Assembly: GCA_963760715.1 (NCBI GenBank)
Contig: CAVXDY010000003.1
Span: 496,001-560,000 of the forward strand
Direction: 5' to 3'
Origin: CAVXDY01 sp963760715
GTDB lineage: Bacteria > Actinomycetota > Thermoleophilia > Miltoncostaeales > Miltoncostaeaceae
DNA length: 64,000 nt
Positions 51,533-59,192 of this stretch are shown here, piece after piece (position 1 is the stretch's first letter; the number at the start of each line of letters is the position of its first letter). The position numbers and the translations under genes are program-made. The notes under the pieces were generated by a model that worked only from the letters and a program-made list of their open reading frames with translations, was not told the DNA's origin and did no database searches.

Positions 51533-52539
51533 GCCACGACCTCCCTCTCGCGGCCGCGCGCGGCCGCCTCGTCGTTCTCGTCGGTCCCGGGCTCGGCCCG
51601 CCGGCCCGTGAGGGCCAGGAACACGTCGTCCAGGGACGGCTCGTGCACGGCCACGGTGGCCGGCTCGATGCCGACGGCGTCCAGCGCCCGCACGGCGGCG
51701 ATCAGTGCGCGCGTTCCGTCGCTCACGCTCACGCGCAGCGCGCGGCCGTCACGTACCACCCGCCCCAGCTCCAGCCGGTCGAGGATGCCCGCCGCCCGCT
51801 GCGCCTCGCCGTCGTCCAGGACGGTCAGCTCCAGCACGGTCCCGCCCAGGCGGCGCTTCAGATCGGCGGCGGTGCCCTCGGCGAGGGCGCCCCCGTGGTC
51901 GATCACCACGATGCGGTCCGCCAGGAGGTCGGCCTCCTCGAGGTACTGGGTGGTGAGAAGGACCGTCGTTCCGCCGGCCACCAGCCCCCGGACGGTGTCC
52001 CAGAGGTCGCTGCGGCTGGCCGGGTCCAGGCCGCTCGTCGGCTCGTCGAGGAAGAGCACGGGCGGGCGGTGGACGAGGGCGGCCGCAAGGTCGAGGCGCC
52101 GCCGCATCCCGCCCGAGTAGGTGCGGGCCGGGCGGCCCCCGGCGTCCGAGAGCCCGAACTGCTCCAGCAACTCGTCCGCCCGCGGGCCGATCGCGCGGCG
52201 CGGCAGGTGGGTCAGGGCTCCGATCAGCCGCAGGTTCTCGCGGCCGGTGAGGTTGCCGTCCACCGCCGCGAACTGCCCGGCCAGCCCGATCCGCGTGCGC
52301 ACCAGGGGCGCGTCGTGGACCACGTCCAGCCCCATCACGCGCGCCTCGCCGGCGTCGGGCTCGATGACGGTCGAGAGGATGCGGACGACCGTGGTCTTCC
52401 CCGCCCCGTTCGGGCCCAGCAGCCCCAGCACCGTGCCGGCCGGGACGTCGATGTCCACGCCGTCGAGGGCGCGCACGTCGCCGAAGCTCTTCACGAGTCC
52501 GCGCGCCTGGACCGCCGGCTGCGATTCGGATGCGCTCAT
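51529..52539 (-). CDS. ABC transporter ATPase (DrrA-like)
   Basis: A 336-residue ATPase of the drug-resistance/DrrA group. It carries Walker A LGPNGAGKTT, the signature YSGGMRRRLDLAAAL, Walker B VLFLDEPTSGLD, a switch TTQYLEEADLLADRIVVI and the DrrA-type C-terminal domain ending SLDDVFLALTGRRAEP. It would energise the DrrB-like permease next to it, which is frameshifted. The start faces the MarR gene with an 86-bp gap that contains a perfect palindrome, so MarR probably represses this transporter. Confidence 0.93.
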   Translation of the reverse strand: MSASESQPAVQARGLVKSFGDVRALDGVDIDVPAGTVLGLLGPNGAGKTTVVRILSTVIEPDAGEARVMGLDVVHDAPLVRTRIGLAGQFAAVDGNLTGRENLRLIGALTHLPRRAIGPRADELLEQFGLSDAGGRPARTYSGGMRRRLDLAAALVHRPPVLFLDEPTSGLDPASRSDLWDTVRGLVAGGTTVLLTTQYLEEADLLADRIVVIDHGGALAEGTAADLKRRLGGTVLELTVLDDGEAQRAAGILDRLELGRVVRDGRALRVSVSDGTRALIAAVRALDAVGIEPATVAVHEPSLDDVFLALTGRRAEPGTDENDEAAARGREREVVA

Positions 52540-52559
52540 CGTCGCTCCCCGATTGGTTT

Positions 52560-52574
52560 ACTATTGCCAATAGT
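52560..52574. promoter_or_regulatory. perfect palindrome, likely MarR operator
   Basis: ACTATTG-C-CAATAGT: 7-bp arms with a 1-bp centre, AT-rich in an otherwise GC-rich setting, in the gap between the drrA-like and marR-like genes. MarR-family dimers bind such 15-20-bp palindromes in divergent promoters. Confidence 0.65.
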
Positions 52575-52625
52575 TGTCTAGCATCTACCTTCTGACCTAG
52601 TCAAGGGATCCGGGAGAGCGTTACG

Positions 52626-53129
52626 ATGGCCTCCGTGAGCGACCAGCCCCCACCGCCCGGCGGCCCCGTGGATGAGGCCTGGGGCCTCATGGTGGGCGTG
52701 TTCATGGCGATGCGCGCGAGCTGGCTCGCCGCCTCCACGGCCGAGGGGCTCACCCCTCCCCAGGCCATCACGCTGATGCGCCTCCATGCCGACAACCCGC
52801 CCAGCCTGGGCGATCTGGCCAAGCAGATGCACTGCGACGCCTCCTACGCGACCGCCCTCGCCGACCGGCTGGAGGAGCGCGGCCTGGCCGAGCGCCGGGT
52901 CTCCGCCGGCGACCGGCGCGTCAAGGAGCTCGTGCCCACGGCGGCCGGGCTCGCCGCGCGCGAGCGCCTCCTGCGCGCCTACCTCACCGGCCCGTCCGGG
53001 CTCGCCGACCTCACGCCCGAGGAGGCCGAGGTCTTCCACCGCATCGCCACCAAGCTCTCCGGGAGCGTCAACCCCTCGCTGCCGTCGCTGCTCGGGCTCC
53101 CCGTGATCGGCCCGCCGGTCATCTCCTAG
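52626..53129 (+). CDS. MarR-family transcriptional regulator
   Basis: A 167-residue MarR regulator. An N-terminal helical part (WGLMVGVFMAMRASWLAAS) for dimerisation is followed by the winged helix: LTPPQAITLMRLHADNPPSLGDLAKQM, the recognition helix CDASYATALADRLEERGLAERR, and the wing VSAGDRRVKELVPTAAG. Typical ligands are phenolic drugs or metabolites. Divergent from the DrrA-like ATPase with a shared operator-like palindrome, it likely represses that transporter and itself. Confidence 0.9.
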   Translation: MASVSDQPPPPGGPVDEAWGLMVGVFMAMRASWLAASTAEGLTPPQAITLMRLHADNPPSLGDLAKQMHCDASYATALADRLEERGLAERRVSAGDRRVKELVPTAAGLAARERLLRAYLTGPSGLADLTPEEAEVFHRIATKLSGSVNPSLPSLLGLPVIGPPVIS

Positions 53130-53231
53130 CGCCGGTCCTTCCTGTCCGGGACGGGGGTCCCCGGGAAGTACGATCTCACGCGCCAGCGACGGGCTCGCGA
53201 GGAGCCCGCGCGATGACGAGGGGGATCACGG

Positions 53232-53612
53232 GTGGAGGCACGTCTTCTCGAGTCGGTGTTCCCCACGGACACCAACCCGCAGGGAAACCTCTTCGGGGGC
53301 ACCCTCGTGTCGTGGATGGACAAGGCGGCCGGCTTCGCCGCGATGCGCCGCGCGCGCAGCTCGGTGGTGACCGCCGCGATCGAGGACATCGCGTTCCAGG
53401 TCCCGATCCTCCAGGGGGACCTGGTGGAGATCACCGCCCGGGTCGTCTCGGTCGGGCGCACCAGCATGCGCGTGCGCGTGGAGGTGCGGAAGGAGCGCCC
53501 CATCGAGGGCACCACGGAGCTCTGCACGGTGGGCCACTTCACGATGGTCGCGATGGGGCCGGACCGGAAGCCGGTCCCCGTGCCGCCCGCCGCCGAGGGC
53601 GCCATCGCCTAG
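53232..53612 (+). CDS. YciA-like acyl-CoA thioesterase
   Basis: A 126-residue hot-dog-fold acyl-CoA thioesterase. The opening SVFPTDTNPQGNLFGGTLVSWMDKAAGFAA is the classic motif of the BFIT/YciA group (the Asn and Asp in it line the active site), followed by FQVPILQGDLVEITARVVSVGRTSMRVRVEV. It hydrolyses acyl-CoA to free acid and CoA. GAGGGG precedes the GTG by seven bases. Confidence 0.88.
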   Translation: MEARLLESVFPTDTNPQGNLFGGTLVSWMDKAAGFAAMRRARSSVVTAAIEDIAFQVPILQGDLVEITARVVSVGRTSMRVRVEVRKERPIEGTTELCTVGHFTMVAMGPDRKPVPVPPAAEGAIA

Positions 53613-54060
53613 CCAGACGCCCGGTATCAGCCGCGGACGTCTTGGGAGCGATCGAGGCAGCCGACCGGGTCGGGGAAGGCGCGCTCTGGGTTGGGTGTCC
53701 GGCGACTCACTCAACGAGACGGGAATAGGGTTGCGCTTGACGCCCGGAACGCAGCTCGCCTAGCTTCGCTGCCAGACGCGACTCATGCCCCCGCTCGAAT
53801 CGCACGCCTCTGTGTCTGGCCCGTGCATCCAACATCAGCTTCATGTGGCGAGGTGGGCGCCGCCTGCGTGGGACACCCGGTCCCTCGGGCGTCGCCGGCT
53901 GGGCGCGGGGTGTGGCCCGACCAACCCAAGGGTGCCTTGGCGCGCACCCGTGGCCGCACGACAGTCGTGCTCCAGCCCGGCTGGAACACCGGACCTGGGG
54001 ACCACTTCGCGCGTCCGGCGGGATGCGCGTCGGACCTGACTCAAAGTGAAGGAGACTTCC
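53613..54060 (+). other. 448-bp stretch without a gene; promoter and hairpins
   Basis: I see no credible gene in any frame. A good promoter lies inside: TTGACG (53737-53742), 18-bp spacer, TAGCTT (53761-53766), pointing to the small gene at 54061 and predicting a ~290-nt leader. In that leader are adjacent inverted repeats GCACGAC-A-GTCGTGC (53956-53970) and TCCAGC-CCG-GCTGGA (53971-53985). A structured leader or small RNA is possible. Confidence 0.45.
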
Positions 54061-54288
54061 ATGTGGGAGTACCCGATGGACGAGGACCGGCCGATCGGCG
54101 ACGGAGGCGGCCTGACCGTGTACGAGCGGCCGGACGGGAGCCGCTACGCCCTCGACCGGGAGGGACGCGGTCACGAGCTCTGCTGGGGGGAGGGCGTCCT
54201 CGGCCCCGCCCGGTTCGACTCGCGCGCCCTGGCAGACGGGCGCTGGCCCGGATCGCGCTCCCGGATCGCGGTGCTGTCGCGAGTCTAG
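54061..54288 (+). CDS. small hypothetical protein
   Basis: A 75-residue protein starting MWEYPMDEDRPIGDG, then LTVYERPDGSRYALDREGRGHELCW, a simple beta-hairpin-like pattern. No domain recognised. It is clearly translated by design: GAAGGAG lies six bases before the ATG. Long leader upstream (see 53613-54060). It overlaps the convergent GCS2-type gene by 4 bp. Confidence 0.65.
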   Translation: MWEYPMDEDRPIGDGGGLTVYERPDGSRYALDREGRGHELCWGEGVLGPARFDSRALADGRWPGSRSRIAVLSRV

Positions 54289-55769
54289 GAGCCGGGAAGG
54301 CTCCACTCGGCCACGGGCGCCCCGTCCCGGCTGCGGGCGAGGTACTCCTCGGTCATCCGGGCCAGCGCCTCGTCGCGGGAGAGGTGGCGCTCCAGGGCCG
54401 CCAGGGCACGGCGCTGCCAGGAGGATCCGGTGGCGCCGGCGTCCACCCGGACGTGGACGATCTCGAGCAGCCCCTCGGCCTCGCCGCGGTCGACGCCCGC
54501 CATCACCAGCGCGTCCGCGGCGCGCGGGATCAGGCGCCGCACGAGGTCGGGCGCGTAGGCCGGGCGCGGCGAGGGAGCCGTGGGCGAGGGCCACAGCAGC
54601 TCCGCCTCCAGCCCCTGGCGGGCCGCGGTGTAGAAGTTGCGGCGCGCCATGTCGAAGGGCATGGAGCGCGCCATCCAGTCGATCTCGGAGGCGACCGACA
54701 GCGTCAGGCCCACCATGAACGCCACGTTGGCCGCCATGTCGCGCGCCGAGGGGCCGCCGGGGAGCGCGCGCATCTCCAGCCGCAGGTGGGGATCGTCGCC
54801 CAGCGCGAGCACCGTGCGGTTCCAGCGCCACACCGTGCCGTGGTGGAGGCGCAGCTCGTGGAGCGCCGGCATGCCGCCGGCGCGCAGCACCTCCAGCGGC
54901 TCCTCGTCGCCGAGCACCGGGAGGATCGGCACGTGCAGGGCCACGCTCTCGCTGAAGGGATCGAGGGCGTCGGCAACCCATCCGTGGCCGAACGAGGCGC
55001 GCGAGGGCAGCCAGGCGGCGGTCACGGGCGCGCGATCGTCCACCGCCTGCCCGAACAGGGCGATCCGCGTCTCCTGCCACAGCACCCTCCCCATCAGGAG
55101 CGGGGAGTTGACCGCGGCGGCCAGGACCGGGCCGGTGGCCATCTGGGCCGCGTTCATCGTGGCGGCGAAGCGAGCGGGGGGCACGCGCAGGTGCACGTGC
55201 AGGCCCGTGGCCGCGCCCTCCAGGGTGACGTCGTCCCAGGTCGTCTCGAGGCTCTCGGTGCCCTGGATGCGGATCTCGAAGGGCCCCCCGCGCAGGCCGC
55301 GGAGCCCGGCGTTCAGCGCCCGGTAGCGCGGGGAGTCGCTCATCGCCGCCGCGCCGAGGTGCTCGGCCCGCAGGGTGGGCAGGATCCCCACCGCGACCGG
55401 GCGGGCGCCGTGGACCGCGGCGGCGGCCTCGATGCGCGCGAGCGCCCCCGCGAGGTCGTCGGCGACCGCCGAGAACGGGGCGCCGGCCAACCGCTGCGGC
55501 GGGCAGTTGTACTCGAGGTTGAAGCGGTCCAGCTCGAGCTGGAGGCCGGGCTCGTCCGCGGTCGCGATGACCTGGTGGTTGACCGGGGCCGGCTGGGCCC
55601 GCTCGTCGATCAGGCCCACCTCCAGCTCGACCCCCATCGAGTCGCGCCCCGCGCCGAAGCCCGGCCGCGCGAGCAGCTCCTGCAGGGCCACCAGGCCCTC
55701 GCGACAGCGCTCGGCGAACCGCTCGCGATCCTCCGGACGGGCACTGCCGTCCTCGATCTCCTCACCCAT
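54285..55769 (-). CDS. GCS2-type carboxylate-amine ligase
   Basis: A 494-residue protein of the glutamate-cysteine ligase family 2 (GCS2, YbdK-like/EgtA-like) fold: MGVELEVGLID with catalytic Glu residues, FNLEYNCPPQRL, GILPTL, ATGLHVHLRVP and RWNRTVLALGDDPHLRLEMRALPGGPSA. These enzymes form an amide between a carboxylate, often glutamate, and an amine such as cysteine. The closest match in pattern is the 'glutamate-cysteine ligase family' group of uncertain substrate. It overlaps the SRPBCC gene by 8 bp, so both are one operon. GGAG precedes the ATG. Confidence 0.82.
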   Translation of the reverse strand: MGEEIEDGSARPEDRERFAERCREGLVALQELLARPGFGAGRDSMGVELEVGLIDERAQPAPVNHQVIATADEPGLQLELDRFNLEYNCPPQRLAGAPFSAVADDLAGALARIEAAAAVHGARPVAVGILPTLRAEHLGAAAMSDSPRYRALNAGLRGLRGGPFEIRIQGTESLETTWDDVTLEGAATGLHVHLRVPPARFAATMNAAQMATGPVLAAAVNSPLLMGRVLWQETRIALFGQAVDDRAPVTAAWLPSRASFGHGWVADALDPFSESVALHVPILPVLGDEEPLEVLRAGGMPALHELRLHHGTVWRWNRTVLALGDDPHLRLEMRALPGGPSARDMAANVAFMVGLTLSVASEIDWMARSMPFDMARRNFYTAARQGLEAELLWPSPTAPSPRPAYAPDLVRRLIPRAADALVMAGVDRGEAEGLLEIVHVRVDAGATGSSWQRRALAALERHLSRDEALARMTEEYLARSRDGAPVAEWSLPGS

Positions 55770-56181
55770 GGCGCTCCACGTGACGGCGGAACGCGTGGAG
55801 CTGGTGGTGCCAGAACCAGCGGATCAGCGGGCGCAGCGCGCGGGCCCCGGGCCCGGTGAAGACCTCGGACGTCTGGACCAGGCATCCGCGCGGGTGGGGC
55901 AGGAAACGCATCGCGTGCCGGCCGTGGATGCCCGCGCCACGGCCCTCCCACACCACCTCCGCCGGGGGGCTCACGCTCAGCAGCACGCAGTCGAAGGTCC
56001 ACGGCCGGTGCCCGAACCGCAGCACCGATCCCTCCGTCCACGGCGGGCCCTCCACCCACTCCGCGTCCGCCGAGCCCATCCATTCCCACCGCGGCCAGTC
56101 CTCGACGCGCGACCACACGTCCCAGGCGCGCTCGGGCGTGGCGGCCACGGGCAGGCTCCCCACCAGGGAGAGGCGCCCCAT
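55762..56181 (-). CDS. SRPBCC (START-like) lipid-binding-fold protein
   Basis: A 139-residue SRPBCC-fold protein: SLVGSLPVAATPERAWDVWSRVEDWPRWEWMG is the typical opening (polyketide cyclase/START-like), followed by WTEGSVLRFGHRP, VVWEGRGAGIHGRHAMRF and a long C-terminal helix PLIRWFWHHQLHAFRRHVE. It probably binds a small hydrophobic ligand. The stop overlaps the following gene (8 bp), suggesting cotranscription. Confidence 0.82.
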   Translation of the reverse strand: MGRLSLVGSLPVAATPERAWDVWSRVEDWPRWEWMGSADAEWVEGPPWTEGSVLRFGHRPWTFDCVLLSVSPPAEVVWEGRGAGIHGRHAMRFLPHPRGCLVQTSEVFTGPGARALRPLIRWFWHHQLHAFRRHVERHG

Positions 56182-56206
56182 CCTAGTGTCCCCGGCCCGG
56201 GGACAC

Positions 56207-57733
56207 TTACCGCTTCTTGCCCAGCATCCCGAAGATCCCCCGCACCACCTCGCGGGTCACCTGCTTGCCCATGCTCGAGTTGAGGATGTCCTCCACCTGG
56301 CCCGCCAGGCCCTCGTCGTCGGGCGGAGCCTGCCGCGTGGGTGCGGGCTTGGCGCGCTCGCGCACCTCCTCGGCCTTCGCCGTGTCGCCGGCCACGCGCG
56401 CCTCGAGCAGCTCCGCGGCGCTCTCGCGGTCGATGCGCTCGGCGTAGCGTGACCGCAGGGGCGAGGCGGCGATGATCGCCGCGCGCTCCTCCGGAGTGAG
56501 CGGGGTCATCCGCGACGCCGGCGGGTAGAGCCTGGTCGCCGCCACCGGCGTCGGCACGCCCCGCGGGTCGAGCACCGTGACGGCCGCCTCCCCCACCCCC
56601 AGCGACGACAGCGTCTCCGCCAGGTCGGGGTAGTGCTCGGTGGTCGGGAAGGTCTCGACGGCCGCCTTCAGCGCGCGGGCGTCCTTCGGGGTGAACGCCC
56701 GCACCGCGTGCTGCACGCGGTGGCCGAGCTGCGAGAGCACCTCGTCCGGGATGTCGGTGGGGAGCTGGGTGATGAAGAAGACGCCGACGCCCTTGGACCG
56801 GATCAGCCGCACGGTCTGGGTCACCGACTGGAGGAATTCCTTGGAGGCGCCGTCGAACAGCAGGTGCGCCTCGTCGAAGAAGAAGACCAGCTTGGGCACC
56901 TCGGGATCGCCCACCTCGGGGAGCGTCTCGAACAGCTCCGCCAGGACCCACATCAGGAAGGTGGAGAAGAGCGCGGGCCGGCGGGCCACGTCGGCCAGGC
57001 CCAGCACCGACACGATCCCCCGCCCGTCGGGGGCCACCCTGAGCAGGTCCGCCACCTCGAGGGCCGGCTCGCCGAAGAACACATCGCCGCCCTCGCCCTC
57101 GAGCTGCGAGACCTCGCGCAGCAGCACGCCGGCCGTGGAGGTCGAGATGCCGCCCAGCTCCTTCAGCTCGGCCTTGCCGGGCCCGGTGAGGTAGGCGAGC
57201 GCCGCGCGGAGGTCCTCCAGGTCGATGAGCGCCAGCCCCTTCTCGTCGCAGAACCGGAAGACGAGCGACAGGCTCGACTCCTGGGTCTCGTTCAGGCTCA
57301 GCACCTTCGAGAGCAGGGTCGACCCGAAGCCCGTGACCGTCGCACGCAGCGGCACGCCGCCCTCGCCGGTGAGCGACATCAGCTCCACCGGGCAGGCGGC
57401 CGGAGCCCATTGGTCGGCCAGCTCGGCCGCGCGGGCGGTGAGCTTGTCGTCGGCGGCGCCGGCGGCGCCGACGCCCGCGAGGTCGCCCTTCATGTCCGCG
57501 GCGAAGACCGGGCACCCGGCGGCCGAGGCCTGCTCGGCCATGAGCTGGAGCGTGCGCGTCTTGCCCGTGCCGGTGGCGCCGGCGATGAGCCCGTGGCGGT
57601 TGAGGAAGCCCAGCGGGATGCCCACCTCGACCGAGGTCTCGATCTGGTCCGGCGTCGCGAACGGACGCCCCAGGCGGATCGTGGGGACCTCGAAGCCGTA
57701 CCCGGCCGCCATGTCGTCGCGAAACGAGCCCAC
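56207..57733 (-). CDS. HerA-like ATPase, DUF853/YjgR family
   Basis: A 508-residue HerA/FtsK-superfamily ATPase. It begins with PLGFLNRHGLIAGATGTGKTRTLQ (Walker A ~51-58), FAADMKGDLAG, FFFDEAHLLFDGA (Walker B) and FFITQLPTDIPDEVLSQLGHRVQHA (sensor), all characteristic of the YjgR/DUF853 group, whose role is unknown but which may be a DNA-translocating pump. The GTG at 57733 has GGGAGAGG upstream. Length is normal; the C-terminus is a helical tail ending GMLGKKR. Confidence 0.87.
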   Translation of the reverse strand: MGSFRDDMAAGYGFEVPTIRLGRPFATPDQIETSVEVGIPLGFLNRHGLIAGATGTGKTRTLQLMAEQASAAGCPVFAADMKGDLAGVGAAGAADDKLTARAAELADQWAPAACPVELMSLTGEGGVPLRATVTGFGSTLLSKVLSLNETQESSLSLVFRFCDEKGLALIDLEDLRAALAYLTGPGKAELKELGGISTSTAGVLLREVSQLEGEGGDVFFGEPALEVADLLRVAPDGRGIVSVLGLADVARRPALFSTFLMWVLAELFETLPEVGDPEVPKLVFFFDEAHLLFDGASKEFLQSVTQTVRLIRSKGVGVFFITQLPTDIPDEVLSQLGHRVQHAVRAFTPKDARALKAAVETFPTTEHYPDLAETLSSLGVGEAAVTVLDPRGVPTPVAATRLYPPASRMTPLTPEERAAIIAASPLRSRYAERIDRESAAELLEARVAGDTAKAEEVRERAKPAPTRQAPPDDEGLAGQVEDILNSSMGKQVTREVVRGIFGMLGKKR

Positions 57734-57746
57734 GCCCCTCTCCCGC

Positions 57747-58688
57747 TCAGACGCGCAGCACGAGCTTGACCCCGCCCGTGCCGCCTGCCTGACGCTCCCA
57801 GGCCGCGGCGCACTCCTCCAGCGGCGCCACCACCAGCGGGAGCGTGACGTCGCCCGCGAGGGTGGCCTCGGCCAGCGCCGAGTACGCCCGAGCCCGCGTC
57901 GCGGGCTCCTCGCTGAACACGGAGAAGCCCCGGATGTCCAGACGACGCCCGCGCATGGGCCCGGGGGCCAGCTCGGCCACGGGGGCCGCGGCGTTGCCCA
58001 CCTGCACGAGCCGCCCGTTGTGGCGCAGCACGCCGAGCGCGGCGATCGCCGGGTCGCCCCAGAGCGGGTCGACCACCAGGTCGGCGCCGTCGCCGCACGC
58101 CTCTCGCAGCGCGATGGCCAGGTCCGGGCCGGTGGCCAGCGCCACGTCGGCCCCCAGGGCCAGCGCCCGGTCGCGGCCCTCGGCGCCGCGGGCGACCGCG
58201 ACGATGCGGTCGGCCATGCCGCGCGCGGCCTGGATCGCCACCTGGCCCACGATCCCGCCCGCCGCCAGCACGATCACGGTGTCCCCCGCCGCGAGGCCGC
58301 CCCGGTCGCGCACCGGCATCCAGCCCGCCAGGCCGGCGATGCCCACCGCGACCGCCATCTCGTCCGGGAGGCCGTCGGGCACGGGCACCACGCTGTCGTC
58401 GGGCACCGTCACCAGCTCGGCGAGGGACCCCACCATGGCGAGGCACCAGACCCGGGTGCCGGGCGGGTGGACGTCGGAGGACACGACCTCGCCGACGGCC
58501 TCGGCCCCGGGGACGAAGGGCGGCTCGGGGAGCGGCAGGTAGAAGCGGCCCGCGGCGATCGCCAGGTCCACCGGATTGAGCGCGATCGCACGCGTGCGCA
58601 CCAGGGTGCGGCCGGGCGGCACCTCCGGCTCGGGGACGTCGGCGAGCTCGGGGGTCGACCCCCAGGCGGGCAGCAGGAGCGCTCTCAT
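57747..58688 (-). CDS. zinc-less quinone oxidoreductase-like dehydrogenase
   Basis: A 313-residue medium-chain dehydrogenase/reductase of the quinone oxidoreductase type: ALNPVDLAIAAGRFYLPLPEPPFVPGAEAVGEVV opening, and a Rossmann domain with TVIVLAAGGIVGQVAIQAAR (normally AxGxVG) for NADP(H). No structural zinc Cys cluster and no catalytic zinc ligands are seen. It would reduce an alkene or quinone. TAGCGT lies 8 nt before the ATG start, nearly leaderless. It lies 13 bp before the DUF853 gene. Confidence 0.87.
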   Translation of the reverse strand: MRALLLPAWGSTPELADVPEPEVPPGRTLVRTRAIALNPVDLAIAAGRFYLPLPEPPFVPGAEAVGEVVSSDVHPPGTRVWCLAMVGSLAELVTVPDDSVVPVPDGLPDEMAVAVGIAGLAGWMPVRDRGGLAAGDTVIVLAAGGIVGQVAIQAARGMADRIVAVARGAEGRDRALALGADVALATGPDLAIALREACGDGADLVVDPLWGDPAIAALGVLRHNGRLVQVGNAAAPVAELAPGPMRGRRLDIRGFSVFSEEPATRARAYSALAEATLAGDVTLPLVVAPLEECAAAWERQAGGTGGVKLVLRV

Positions 58689-58787
58689 CCGAGGGCACGC
58701 TACCGCGCCTGCCCGGCGGAGGTCCGCCGCCCGATCGTTGGCCCGGAGGCCAAAGGCTTGCCCTCCACGACGGCTCACACTCGCCCG

Positions 58788-58967
58788 ATGACACCTCACC
58801 GCACCGGCGACACCCACGATCCCGTGTGGATCACCTGCGCCACCTGCTGGGGACAGCGGCGGCTTCTGACCGCTTCGTCCGGCCGTCTGGAGCCGATCAC
58901 CTGCCCGAGCTGCCTGGGCATCGGGGAGCGGCTGTCCGGCGGCGACCAGGTCCCGGCTCCCGTCTAG
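58788..58967 (+). CDS. 59-residue zinc-ribbon protein
   Basis: A small protein with two CxxCxG-type motifs, ITCATCWGQRR and ITCPSCLGIGE, about 27 residues apart, the layout of a zinc ribbon or a DnaJ-like zinc finger. Four cysteines would bind one zinc. Such proteins occur as loners or regulators of unknown role. ATG 58788 lies 6 nt after CACACT, one mismatch from TANNNT. Confidence 0.7.
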   Translation: MTPHRTGDTHDPVWITCATCWGQRRLLTASSGRLEPITCPSCLGIGERLSGGDQVPAPV

Positions 58968-58988
58968 TGTCCCACCCGCGACCGGGGA

Positions 58989-59087
58989 TCAGCCCCCGAC
59001 GCCCAGGAGCCATCCCAGGGTGAGCACGAGAACGCCGACGGCGGCGATGGCCACCGGGTAGTACAGACGAACGAGGATCCGGTCCAC
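58989..59087 (-). CDS. 32-residue single-helix membrane peptide
   Basis: The minus strand encodes MDRILVRLYYPVAIAAVGVL followed by VLTLGWLLGVGG: one basic turn and one long membrane helix. The GTG at 59087 has GGAGG seven bases upstream. The clear ribosome site, basic-first topology and absence of any other gene between 58967 and 59154 support a real small-protein gene. No family recognised. Confidence 0.6.
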   Translation of the reverse strand: MDRILVRLYYPVAIAAVGVLVLTLGWLLGVGG

Positions 59088-59153
59088 GGCGGGGCCTCCG
59101 GTGCTGGTGGTCGATCCGGTCTTCGACGGCCGCCGTGCACTACCCTGCCGCCT

Positions 59154-59192
59154 GTGCCGGACGGCGTCGGCCGGAGGCGGTCCGCGACGTGA
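59154..59192 (+). CDS. 12-codon leaderless upstream frame of methylase
   Basis: GTG 59154 lies 7 nt after TACCCT (59141-59146). Its 12 codons end in a TGA that overlaps the methylase GTG (GTGA at 59189-59192), and the methylase ribosome site (GGAGGCGG) is inside it. Ribosomes loading on the leaderless frame could therefore feed the methylase start. Its reality as a peptide is unproven. Confidence 0.45.
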   Translation: MPDGVGRRRSAT

